A DNA stretch of 64,000 nt, taken from positions 4,960,001-5,024,000 of the forward strand of contig NC_081335.1 in the NCBI RefSeq assembly GCF_022539665.2. The letters are read 5' to 3'. Origin of the DNA: Daphnia carinata. Lineage: Eukaryota; Arthropoda; Branchiopoda; Diplostraca; Daphniidae. Position 1 is the first letter of the stretch, and every line of letters begins with the position of its first letter. The notes beneath the pieces were generated by a model. The model did not search any database and was not told the origin of the DNA. It saw nothing but the letters and a program-made list of their open reading frames with translations. Made by a program: the position numbers and the translations under genes. This document shows positions 18,698-30,695 of this stretch, one piece after another.

Positions 18698-21600
18698 TTA
18701 AAGACGAGATAATCGTAGCTTCGCAAGGATTTTAAGGGCAGTGCTGTATTTGATGGCGAGGAAGACGATGATTGTTATGAGGCCCAGCAAGGCCGTGATG
18801 ATGAGAATAGCGCTAGCCGCTAAGGAGAACGCCGTCACGCAGAACGTTTGGTCCGAAAATGCGTCCGTTCTTGCGGTCAACTCCAACGATTGCTCGGCTT
18901 GCCGCAAATATTCGAAAGAAGATGAAACGGGCTCGACAGCCATGGCGGCCGGCAACACTGTGACCGAGCGCGTCAGTCTGACTTGGGCAAATTCCGTCCG
19001 GCCGATTACTTCATCATCCGCTGAACGTTTGACTTTTTTATTTTGCAGGTTTTTGCTACCGCGGCGGCCGTCGCCGCGCTGGAAATGGAACATGTGGAAA
19101 GCGTGAGACGCCGGATCGCCCTTCCAGCTATCAACTGGCCCTTTGGGTTCCATCGTTGCTTTATCGCTAGGAACACGGGCATCAGTCGGACGAGTCGTGG
19201 CCGAAGTGACGGGCGAATCGTTGGATCCACCGGGAACGAAAACGCATTCCGGATCGAGAGATCCCGGCGGGCAGAGCGAAACGGGCAGTTGGGAACCTTT
19301 AGGTGGTGCATCCAAACATTCCGAATTGCCGGAGCCTTGATAGCAAGTCACACTCTTGGTGGTGGGAATAGCAACAGGCGTCGTGCTCGGTGGGAACGTG
19401 ATGGACGGAATCCTTGCTGGCGGAATCGTAACAGATGGCGCTGTGGTCGGTGCGATTTTGATCGGCGGAATGGTGGCCGGCGGAGCTGTGGCCGGTGAGA
19501 ATGTCGATGACGGATAGCTCTCCGGAGCAACTGTAGCTTGCGAGACTGAATCAGAGCTGGAACAGCGAGGATCGCCCGACTCCGGCTGACAAACATACGG
19601 TGTAGTTAAAACAGTTGAAGGCGGAGGCGGGGGCGGTTCGAGGGTAGTCGTAGGAGGAATGATTTTCGGAGGCAACGTAGATTTCGGTTGAGCTGGAACG
19701 AAGCATCTCGAATCCTTGCTGCCGAATGCGCAATCCGGCTCGGGCTCAGTCGGAACGGAATTGTACGTTGATTTATAACTCTCCTGCACTGGGGGTAGAT
19801 AGTCCAACGATGGAGGAGGTAGATAATCGAGCGAAGGTAATTGAATTTCGTCCTGGACGGGCGGCTGCGTTGGAGCTGGAGTCGTGTAGCGCGGAGTCGT
19901 TACGGGCGGCTGCGTTCGTTCCACAGTCGGAGCTGGGGGCGCTGCAGGCGGCACTGGAGTCGTATAACTTGGCGTCGTGATGCGAACAGTCGTGACAGCC
20001 GCTGTTACCGGAGGCGCTTGAGTCCTGGGCGGTGGGACGGTCGGAAAGAAGACAACAACAGGCGGGAGGGTCGTAGCTTTGGCTGTCGTCGTTTCTGCCT
20101 CGGGTAGGAGGATGCCATCGGACGAATGGCTTTCACTTTCCGGTTGGCACGGATTGGGTTCGCATCCGCCTTTACAAACTTCGACGTTGCAACTGGTGAA
20201 GACTTGCATGTTGTCCGGGAAGGCGAAAGCCGAGACGGGCGACCATTTGACCGTGCTGCCAGCATAAGGGCCGGTGGAGGATCGATCGTGCTCGAACGGG
20301 CCGAGCAATTTCGTTTTCATGACGCAACCCTGAGCGTCCGTCAGCTGAACACGGAAGGCTGAAGGATCGGTCAATTCAGGTGTCGAATGCGCGTAACAAT
20401 CGCGCACTTGCAAGTCCATTTCGGCCGATGGGTCGTTGATTCCAACGACGAGCGAAAGCTGTTCGCCTATGCGAACGGCTGAATCGATCGATTTCGAAGT
20501 GGGCCAGCGTCCCTGTTGCAGATCCATCCAGACGTCGACGACGTCGTCGTCGGCATTGGCGAATTTGGCCTCGGTGGCTTCCAGCATGTCGATCGTCAAC
20601 GGTCGGACGCTGACCGTCTTGGTAACGCGGTCCGTCCAGCGGCAGCTGAGCTTCTGGGCAGAATCCCAAATTTCTTGGACGACAGCGTCGTTCTGAATGA
20701 CGATGACGTTGGAGGCGACATTGCTACCGCCATCGGCGTCGTTGCTCGTCCCGCAGCCCTGCATCGGCACCGCAAAGCTGAAGCGTGCCACATTGCTGTT
20801 GGCTCCCACGTACCTGATTTTTGGTTTGTTATTTTTTTTGTGTGTGTGGACGGGGCGGGGGGAAGGGGGGAGCGGATAGAAGGGTGAAATTGAATGGGCG
20901 CAAGGTGTTTTTTTTTTTTTTTTATTGGGATTGGTTGTGCGGAAAACCGCAGCCAAGTTTCACGTGGTATGAAGAAAAAAAAAAAAAAAAAAAGAAGAAT
21001 GTGGATGGTGGGTGTCGAGGCAGAAAATGGGGAAAAGGAAAGGAACGTTTGATTGATTTAAAAGCTTGAAGCTCATTGGTTTTTAAAGTATCAAACTAAC
21101 AACGGATGGTTTTATACGATTTTTTTTTTTTTTTTCTTTTTCGAATTGTCAATGGCGTCATGATAGAAACAAAAACAGATAGTGACAGGCAAGGTGAGAA
21201 GGCTGAACACGATGGTTCACTGTTTTCTTTTTTTCTTATCTCTTTCAAAAATGAATCAAGACAGTCATTTTTTTTTTTTTTTTTTTTCCTTGTGTTGTTC
21301 TCAAGAATTGACGCAAAAACTAACGCAAAATAATAAATAACGGCCTCTAAAAGGCTTTTAAGACTAGATGAAATCCGACCAAGAAAAGTACACACGCGAC
21401 TTGAATGAATTGATTGTCCTACCTGCAAGCCGGATCGGAAAAGTGTCCTTTGCTGAAAATGATGCCGTCAAAAGGTAGATCGAACTCGACGTCGACGGTC
21501 ATGCCACTCTTGGCGCACTGCACCTCCATTTTGCTGATTTGTGGCATGTTCATCATCAGGGCAGCGCTCCGCACTCCCTGAAATAAACCAAAAATGGGTT

Positions 21601-24454
21601 CGAAAATCAGGTTCATTGAATGAAGCATTTCTATTTTCGTGAAGACGGCAACACCTTGAGCCTTTACATTGGCAATGACTACATGACATCAACAATGCGG
21701 TTCAGCGACCCGCGCGCAAAAAAAAAAAAAAAAATGGAAAGAAAAACGCGACTTTCACGCAATAAAAAACAACTGCCAAAAAAAATTGTGCGTTCCTGCA
21801 TATTAAAATGCGGGAGAAGAAAAAAAAAAAAAAAAGAAAAATGGCGATGGGGAAAACCCTACGTTAGTAGACGATGTGCAATTTCAAAAAAAAAAAAGAA
21901 AGAGAAAGGTTTCCAATTGCCTCTCGTGCAAGTTTTCCCTCTCTCTCTCTCTCTTCAACATTTTTCTTTCTGCAAAATAACGAAACTGTTAGAGATTTCC
22001 AACATAACGATCTACCGAAGCCAAATTGTTTGCACGACTATATTTTTTTTTTTTTTTTTTTCCTCATCGTTAATAGTCGGGGCCATATCGCAAGCGACAT
22101 GGCTAGATGCCAGTCCCTTGTCACCATCTTCTATTCTATATTGGCACGTTTTCTACACTCCGCCCTTTTTTTTTTTTTTTTTTATCCCCCTGTTGAATCG
22201 CGATATTTAAATGTTCGACATGTTGCTGGCAACTGTGCCAGTTGTTGGCTGACCCACATAGAACGAAAAGACATTAAAGATGATGCGTGGATTAGCGCTG
22301 CAATCCAATGTCTGCCGGTGGATGTCGAAATCGCGACGACGCGTCATTGTCCACCGTTTACGGTAGAGACGGTGAGAGGGCACAATCCATACGCCAGCAT
22401 AAAAAAATAGGCAACAACAACAAAAAAAAAAAATAAATAAAAATAAACCGTCCCGATGTCTACGAGGGAAAGTTTGTTTTCTTTATTCCATCTGACGTGT
22501 CATCCAGCAGCAATGCAATGGCAAAGCATCCGTTTTGGATGTACGTTATTCATTCATTCTCTTTCTTTTTTTTTTTTTTGAAGTAGGCTTCATTACCTCC
22601 CAGTATATCACACAAATTGAGAAGGAAGGTTTCACCTTTTCAATAGATGGCCAAAAAATTGCAGCAAAAAAAAAAAGAAGGTGTTTTGTCTGTGTGATGG
22701 CTAGTCGATAAAAGAGGGAAAGCCCAAGTCGTGTACCACACCTGACAGTTCAAAGGGAGTGAATATATTTTGTTTAAAAAATAATCAGAAACCCACTTTC
22801 ACTGTGTGTTCTGAAAATTCTCCCTTTCTTTCTCTCTCTTCTTCTTCTTCTTTTTTGCTCATCTTCACATACGTAAAATGGAGGGAATAAGGAAAAAAAA
22901 AAAAAGACTATGATGGCCCCAAGGTTCCGAAAGGGAAACGAACGAACCTTCTGGGTCGCGCATAAACCGGTAAGGCGGTTCTCTAATCCTAACGAACAAT
23001 TACAATAAAGTGAGAATGGGCCCTAATCGGCCCATTTCGATTAATAAGTAGGTATGAAATTGAGTTTCCCTTTCCTTCTTGTGTTTTTCAGGCACAGGTT
23101 TTTTTTTTTTTTTTTTTTTTTTTTAAGTTTGGCGTGTGCTTGATTAGCACCGTCTTTTGTTCTCCCTGCCGCATGGATTTCAAACAAGTTTTGTTTCTTT
23201 CTTTCTTATTACTATTCTCTTAAATGATTGAATCACAAGAAGGAGAAAATTCAAGAAAGTGAACTTGTTCGGAAAAAAAAACAAAAACAAAAACATTAAT
23301 TCTCAGTGTGTCTCTCCTTCCGTGAAAGAAAAGAAATGAATTTCATTACGTTAAAGCTATCACGAATCGCTTGATGAAGTTTCTTGTTTTTCCAGTTTGA
23401 AAAAAGAAAAAAAAAAAAATGACAAACGTTTGATGACGTGCGCCGACCCGTGGTTTGCGCGTTCAGCGGCCATTACAGAGCCGAGATGGGACGAACGCCA
23501 GTTACTGGGTCAGCAAGAGAAATTACAGGTAAAGCAACAGTTCCTTTTGGCTCTAACCAGGAAAAAAAAAAATAAAAATAAAATAAACGAACGAACAACA
23601 CCTGTGGCTGCGATGGCTGGCAATGTTGCGTTTAGACTGTGTACGTACGTAACGTTGAATCACGTCGTGACCCCGCGACTTTCACGCCCTGAACTCTCTC
23701 TTTCTTTTTTCATAGACCCGTCTCTGCACGGGACTCCCATTTTCTCCCCCCTTTCACAGGTGTGTTCCATTCGCTTCTCTTGCGAGCCGATCGTTGGTAA
23801 AGTGTCACGTACAAAAGGAAACAAGACAAAAATGCGTATTTTTTTCACAATAGGTTACCGTGTATCCTCTGACTTCTCTTGTTCAACTTCGCCCACCCCC
23901 CTCCCTTCGTTTTCTCCTATCATTATTTATTACCGTGAGTTCTTCGTTTTGTAATTCTCCTTTCTCTCTCTTGTGTTTATTTATTTATTTTTTTCTTTCC
24001 TGGCATCGCGACAACAAAAAATATCAGCCACCTGAATCTGCCGCTGTCCGATTTGCAAAGCAGAAGAAAGTGTCTTAAGTTGAGTATATAACTAGATTTT
24101 TTTTTTTTTTTTTTTTTATCCTTTCTTTTCTCCTATTCAAAGAGGCCGAAAACCTGCGTTGGGCGTTTAAAAACAAAACAAAACAATTCCCCCTCTCTTT
24201 GGCAATGGCAGTCTACCGTCCAGTTCGGCAAGTGCCGCGATGGCGGCGGACGGGAGAAAGTTGAATCCGCTTGATCTTATCAGGTTGTAACAATTTTACG
24301 ACCGTATGCGTTTTTACGATATGAAACCGATCAGCCTCGAAATAGCACCAAAAACAGGAAAGAAGAAATAAGCCAATACTAATTAAGTATAGCGTGGACT
24401 TACCCCAGCGATGAACACGACCGCGCACATGGTCACTAGAAACTGGTTCGCCAT
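18698..24454 (-). CDS. Membrane-anchored ZP-domain protein (shared 5' exons + unit 1)
   Basis: Likely apical extracellular matrix or cuticle protein. Three coding exons: 24454-24404 (signal peptide MANQFLVTMCAVVFIAG), 21577-21423 (start of the ZP domain, with SKMEVQCAKSGMTV and FDGIIFSKGHFSDPACR), and one 2116-nt exon 20813-18698. Total 2322 nt, 773 aa. Order: signal (1-20), ZP domain (about 31-295, cysteines GCGT, LSCRW, VRDCYAH, QGCVMK, SCNVEVCKGGC), Pro/Thr-rich stalk with four weak C-x-P-G-S modules, a furin-type site KKVKR (about 645), and a membrane helix (about 726-758) with a short basic cytoplasmic end. This is the classic ZP-protein plan of cleavage followed by polymerisation. The large exon lacks the three introns that split the same ZP region in unit 3. 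Exons 1 and 2 are the only such exons in the locus and may also serve units 2 and 3. The first coding intron is long (2826 bp). Confidence 0.9.
21578..24403 (-). other. Long first coding intron of the ZP locus
   Basis: 2.8-kb intron between the signal-peptide exon and the ZP-N exon. It is loaded with A/T homopolymers, for example about 26 T at 23099-23124, and CT runs. I see no coding exon on either strand. Confidence 0.7.
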
Positions 24455-24821
24455 TCTTCTATTTTGTGGGAGATCCCTGCGATTTCCCTTCTACGTGAAT
24501 GAGATTAAGCAACGATGATAAAATACTAGACGTACACGAGTGACTTCGGGTTAAAAAAAAATAATAAAGGAAAGTAAAGAATTTTTGTGTTATTTTTTTT
24601 GTTTTTTGTAAGACCTACGTTTGAAGGATATGATGAACCAACAACCGACGTCCTTCGAGTATAACAACTTGCTTGACAAGTAACAAAACAAAGCCAGCAA
24701 AACAGGCTCTCTGTTAGCTGCAAAGAATATGAGTTACTATTGGATGGGTTTTAAAAAAAACAAACAAACAAGAAAGCACACAAGCTCAATCGGAGAGTAA
24801 AGGTTTGATAGTGACCACGGC

Positions 24822-24850
24822 TGAAGACCCGGTGCCGACTCTGTTATATA
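24822..24850 (-). promoter_or_regulatory. Core promoter of the ZP locus (TATA + Inr-like)
   Basis: Reading the minus strand, CTATATAAC at 24851-24843 is followed 28 bp later by a TTCAGC initiator-like site with A at 24822. The ZP start codon is at 24454, about 370 bp downstream. A pyrimidine-rich acceptor near 24722 suggests a spliced leader. Spacing is ideal for a TATA promoter; usage is inferred. Confidence 0.55.
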
Positions 24851-24891
24851 GTCGAGGACCTGCAACAGGATGGGTGGTTTTTTTTTTTCGA

Positions 24892-24909
24892 GGGGGGGGG
24901 GGGGAGGGG
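24892..24909. repeat. Poly-G run
   Basis: About 13 consecutive G, then A and four more G, next to a T run. It sits just upstream of the predicted ZP-locus promoter on the minus strand. Confidence 0.9.
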
Positions 24910-27900
24910 TGGTGGTAAATGGAGGGACGGGTCTCTCGTCTTATGAGGAAATACAAAAGATATACACATTGCCCAAAGCAGTGTGATGTGTTATTATAGA
25001 AGAAGGAGGCGGAGTTTTCTTTCACGCTAAGAAATTGAGAAAGAAAGAAAAACGAAAGAATCACAGCATCGACCGGGAGCTCTAGCCAAAAAGTCGTCCC
25101 ACTCTCAATGGGGGTCGAAAAAAAAAAAAAAAAGAAGGGAAAGCCCGCGTTCTACTCTCTAGATGCTGAAGCAGCAAGCCAGACGTACCTACTCTGTCTC
25201 TCCCCGCGTAAGGATATATATTACATTGCACCGTGAAAAGATTGAAAGGAAAAATGGAGAAAGCTTTTTTTTTCTCTCTCTCTCTCACATACAAAAAAAA
25301 AAAAAAAAAAAAAATTCCCAACGATGACATTAATTTCATTTTGACTGACGCTGTTGACGCGCCGTGCACAGGGAACGAAAGAAAAAAAACGTGATCGATT
25401 GCCCTTTTCCTTGATTCCTGCGGCCCCCGACCATCAACATCATCTGACTTGCTAATTTGGGGGAAAATATGACAACTCGGGAGTACCTTAAATTTTTTTT
25501 TTTTTCTATTCAATTCTTTTTTTTTTTTTCAAAAAATAATTCAATAGGAGGTAATGTAATACGTGACACACATCGCGCAAAAGAAGCGATCTGGTTGTTA
25601 TTGCTGTTGGTGGGTCCTTTTTTTTTTTTTCTTTTTCCCTTTCATTTAAAATTGCTGTCAAAAGCGCCCGCATTCCACACGAGTTGATCTCGTCGCAGGT
25701 GCTATCGAGGTAGTTGATCATCCCGTCAGTCGTCTTTCTCTATTCAACGAAGTCTCGTTTTCACTTGTGATGCCAAAATAGACGACAAACAACAGCACAA
25801 AAAAAGAAAAAAAAAAAAAAAGCTGTCGAGAAAGCAAGAGTCAAACGGGAAGCCCAGGCAAAAATGAAACAAATGCAAGTCGGGGTTACTTTCTAAGGCT
25901 CCAAGTTTTCTAATCATTCAACAAGAAGAAGATGATGGTGATGATGGAAGTAAATCGACCGGTCAAACCAGCAATTCCACAGAAACAAGTTGACGTCAAT
26001 CTGCGTGTAATCGTGTTTCAATTCAACCCGGCCCCACCTGTTTGGCGAAAAACAAAAACAAAAACAAAAAAAATAAACAAGGCCGGACTAGTTTGTTATT
26101 CGTGTTTAGCGTACGACAGTGGCCGACTCGTACGCTGCGCTACGATTGCCGTTTTTCCTATTGTTTTCGTTTTAATCAAAGTGAGCTTTCTCTCCATACA
26201 GTACGTCAAAATGTCTCATTTTCAAAGCTCTGAATTCCAACGGCATTTCGTTTCCGCAATCTTTCTCCAGCTATCCTTTAGGTTCTCTAATCCAAGTGAA
26301 TGCCGCGTGCTAGCCTTTCGCTCTAAACATTCGTCAGGTAATTGGTTCCACTTACATTACTCACATGTCGCTAATTGCTTTAATGTTTTAACATTTTTTT
26401 GTGTTCATGATTGCACGAGATCCAAATCATCTCTTTACATATGAATTTATATTTTCTTGTTTTGGGAAATTTATTCGTGGTATTTGTTTTTTTTTTAAAG
26501 AATCTTTTGCATGTCAAAAATATTTTAAAAACCACTTTATCAATGCATCTTACCCTTAGGGACTGCCCGGTGCCAAAACAAAACACAGACTGACAGTGCC
26601 AAACAGATGTTGCGGAAAAAAAGTGTCACATAGAGGTTGCCAAAAAGAAAAAGAATTTGTTTAGAATGCGAGATTTAACGATTAAAAGCCGTGATGCTAT
26701 CCGGGTCAAAACACTCTTGCTGCCGATCAAAGGTATACATAGTCTCTTGCTTCTTAGGATGGTCGAGATACAGCCACTCTGCATAACCCCCGCATCTGAG
26801 ATGCTGGCCAACCTGACTTTTCACACGCACATATTCTTGATGCCTACTGAAATATCATCGACATCAGTCATCGCTGTCCACCAAAAATCCCATTGCAGAT
26901 TTGTATTTTTTATTTCTTCTTAATATACAGTACGTATTTTATTTTTGCGTGAGGCTCAAAACGAAATCTTACCAACAACTGGTAAGGTGATAACGAATAA
27001 AAAAAAAGAAATACATTTCTTCAACGGAGCTTTCTTTTTCTACACGGCCATTTAAGAGTCACGTGAAAATAACACTACAAGTAGGGCTACGTCGTTCCCG
27101 CGTGCCTGCTCCAACTTCCTGCCGATAGCCTCCTTATCTGCCAAATCACGACAGGCATAATTTGTGGAACCCATGTCGTCAAATACCCCCCCCCCCTCCT
27201 CCAAAAAAGCGACATAAAAAAAAAAAAAAAAGCTCAGCATATCCTAAAAGCCAATTGAGAAACAGGTCGGCGGTGTCACGGTGCAACGCATCCAGCGATA
27301 CATCACTAGCAACGGGCATGGCACACTGGATGTTCCGTTCACTGCGTCCATTTCTTACACGTACTTTTCCTCTTGGTTGGCTATGAAAAAAAAAAAAAAA
27401 AAAAACCCTCACGATACTTGGAGTTTCGTGATCACTCCACAAGCCATAAGCATACAGCCATGCACGCAATGTGCATAAGAAACTGTGTCGTAAAAAGTCG
27501 TATACGAAAAGGCGGGGAGATCGGCGATGGCTCAAGGTAAAAACGCAATGATCGTGTACACGCGTAACCTCTTATACCGATGTACCCCAATAAATGAAAC
27601 GAAAATGAGGGAAGAGAGCATGACGTGACAACCTGATGATTAACCAAACATGTCTGGCGGGGATGTAAATACAGCGGGAGATGATGTAGTCGTTGATGAT
27701 TTCCTTCGGCCGACTCCACCGTCCTTGAAGGCCCTGGGACAAAAGATGAGCTTGTCTAACTTTCATTTTCATCTTTTCTCTTCGCTCTCTCCGGCTCTCT
27801 AGCTCGGGTTCATAGCTTTAAAAAAAAAAAGTCCTCCTTTCTCCTGTTTATGTGTTATTTCACCGTGGCCAATCCAATAGCGGCTACTGCGGACAAAAGA

Positions 27901-28464
27901 GGTCTTGCCCTATTCTTTTTCTCTGTCTCTTTCTCTCTCTATCTATGTCTCCTGAATACATTATCGAAATGGCAACGATAGACACATCTCTTCTAGCTAA
28001 TGACACTTCTTTTTTTCTTTTCTTTCTTTCATTCGAGGACCCTGTAGTTCGGCGTAACGTTAGTGCATATAGCCATAGGTTTTTGACGTGACGAAGTCTA
28101 TCGCAGTCGAACGAGGAAGAGGTTTAAAGAAACAACACCGTAGCATTTTCTATATCGTGTTTTTTGTTTTGTTTTTTGTTTTGTTTTTTTTTTGGAGAAA
28201 AGAAAACGCTGATTCAATCTCAATAGCTAGCGCCTTTTAAGGGACGAGATATAGGAGAATGCAAACATAGTTGCCAACATAAGGAAAAGATGGAATACTT
28301 TGGCGTTTGGTGCCAGCATACGACACGACACTTTCCATTTTTTTTTTTCTTTTCTTTTTTCGTTCATTTTTATCTCTGGCCTTTCTACATCCACGCCGGA
28401 CAAAGAGAAGAATCAAGAGATTTTGATTGCTTCAATGTGCCGTCGTCAAAATGAAAAAGAAAAA

Positions 28465-28496
<32 letters not shown>

Positions 28497-29493
28497 ACGA
28501 TGTTTTTTTTTTTTATCATGATTTTTTTTTATTTGGAGACGCCGGAAATATGATGATGAATATACCATCCATAATAGCTCTCTCTTTTTTTTGGGCTTCT
28601 CTCCCCTTGTAATTACCTATTGTTCTCGGAAGGCTGAGGCGGCCGGACAGCTCGCATCAGTACCGCATGCATCGCCGGCTCTAAGGGGAATGCCTTGTCT
28701 CTTCCTTGTGATGAGCGATGAGTCGGCCATGTTCCATTAATTTTTGAGTTCTTATTTTCTCTTGTATTTCTAAATCAATTTTTCTTTTTCTTATTATATT
28801 CCAGTCTTCCTTTGAATCATCGCTAAATTTTTCGAAGTTTAAAAAACAAGGTCGGGTTAGCCATGCAAATCATTTCATCCCGCTAACGATAAAGAATTTC
28901 TGCCAGCCCGCCCCAAGCGACCCAGACGATCTTTGCTGGCCAACTTTGACTGGGTCACTTGGCCATCGGCTTGCATAATTTTGGCATGACAAATGATTCA
29001 CGTACGTAACGCACGCATTTTGGAATTATGTGATCATCGTCGATTAGAGGATAAAAATCTGAGCTCCGGACGAGACACGGTCCGCCTTCTCCAACCCAGA
29101 AATGAAACGTCGTTTTTAAACAAAAGCCGTCATGCAAGTAAAATATTATTTAAAAAGCTGCAAAATAGTCAGAGTAATGAGAAACAAGGAAATCAATGCG
29201 ATAAATAACACAAGCAAATCCGCCAAAGGGCGTTATATGTCAAGAGTTAAATTGTACTTTCGTTTATTGGTAAGCGCACGATTTCGACATCTCAAGCATT
29301 TTTGCCGAATGTTGACGCAACTAACCGTGTAGATGCATGCATATTGGCTGCAACAGTATTCATGCTGCTGTTAAACACGCGAATAAATTACGTCGGGTCT
29401 GATTTAAATTCAACAATGTATAGTATGAAATAGAAAAGGCATGTCGAGGGGAAAGTTGCAAACACCGGAGCTGATCTGCTGATATAATGCGTC

Positions 29494-29539
29494 TTCTCTC
29501 TCTCTCTCTCTCGCTCTTTCTCTCTCTCTCTTTCTCTCT
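29494..29539. repeat. CT-rich microsatellite
   Basis: A run of TC/CT units with a few interruptions, about 46 bp. Confidence 0.85.
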
Positions 29540-30584
29540 GCTACAGGCTTAAGTAGGCTTTGTATTTGCGCTTTATTTTTTTTTTTCTCCTGGACATTCC
29601 TACCATGGCGAAGTGTCGTCCGTTGCTCCTGGTATTGAACGAAAGAACAGAGAGAATAAAAAAAAAGAAAAAAAAGAAAAGAAAGGTCACACACACAGTT
29701 AATGCGGCAATGGACGACCTCTTCGAAGTTAAGATCTTATTGTATGTGCATCAGCCAAAAACGGGAAAACCTGATTTCTCCTAAATATCGATACGGATAT
29801 CATTTGGATTTTTTCTCTCACCGAAGTCTCTCTCTCTTTTTTTTTTTTTCGCTGTTTCTTCGTCTTTCTCTCTCTCTCAGTCGCTTGTACGTTCCCCCTC
29901 TATCTTTTTGCATTTTCTGATTGCACGATGGATCGTAAATTCGAGAAACCTTACTGCGCAATCGAAATGCCGTGAATTTTATGATCTGTCTGCCGGTTAC
30001 AAAACACACTGCGCTGCGCAGCTCTGCCGCATCCTTTCTTTTTTCTTCAATTTCAAAACAACCGTAAGAGAAAGTATGTTGCCACTCCCATGATGATTGT
30101 CACGCGCGTCAGCTCCTTCTAGCGGCGTGAATAAAAGACTGGCTCGTTTCGGCCGGAGGTTTTGATTTTGAATACGTGGCGGCACGAGGCGTTTTGGCAC
30201 ACTGAACGACTAAAGAGCGTCCCATTCACGTGACATCCCGACGCCATAAAGCCAAGAATTGAGGACTTCCAACGGCTATCTATGTCTCCAGATGACACAT
30301 ATCTTTCGGCAGAATGGTTTATGACCAGCTGATAACAATCGGGGTGCTTTTATGACTCCATCTGTTTGTTGATGGAGACTCTCTTCGCAATGTTTTTATA
30401 CTAGCAGAAGTCAAAGTCTACGAAAAAAAATTTATATTAAACGTTCTTTCGTTCAAATGTCTGCAGTTCGCTGGGTTTTTTTTTTTTTTTTATAAAGCAT
30501 GATATAAATCATGATACAACAATACCAAAATAAGGAGGAAAAAGGAAATACAAATATTCGTAAAAGGCAAGGCTGCTCTATAGA

Positions 30585-30590
30585 TTTATT
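30585..30590 (-). terminator. Poly(A) signal of lipase L1
   Basis: AATAAA on the minus strand about 106 nt downstream of the L1 stop codon. Confidence 0.6.
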
Positions 30591-30695
30591 GAAGCGTCAC
30601 CATAAACGCAAAAACTAAATTTCCAAGAATCGATCATAAGGCATAGAAGGTGGTCCCTTGTTTGTGAATTGTGTCGTCCCTTGTCACGTTCTTTT

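Larger units (their letters stand above)
24860..30584. other. Gene-poor region rich in homopolymers
   Basis: About 5.7 kb between the ZP promoter and the 3' end of lipase L1. Poly-A and poly-T runs of 12-28 bp recur every few hundred bases, with CT-rich microsatellites, for example 29494-29539. Open frames here are short and dominated by Lys or Phe runs from the homopolymers. I can support no gene. Enhancers or a non-coding RNA cannot be excluded. Confidence 0.6.

Noticed and set aside
24526-24723. 65-codon open frame between the ZP promoter and start codon
   Set aside because: It has an acceptor-like edge and is more likely an untranslated leader exon than a protein.
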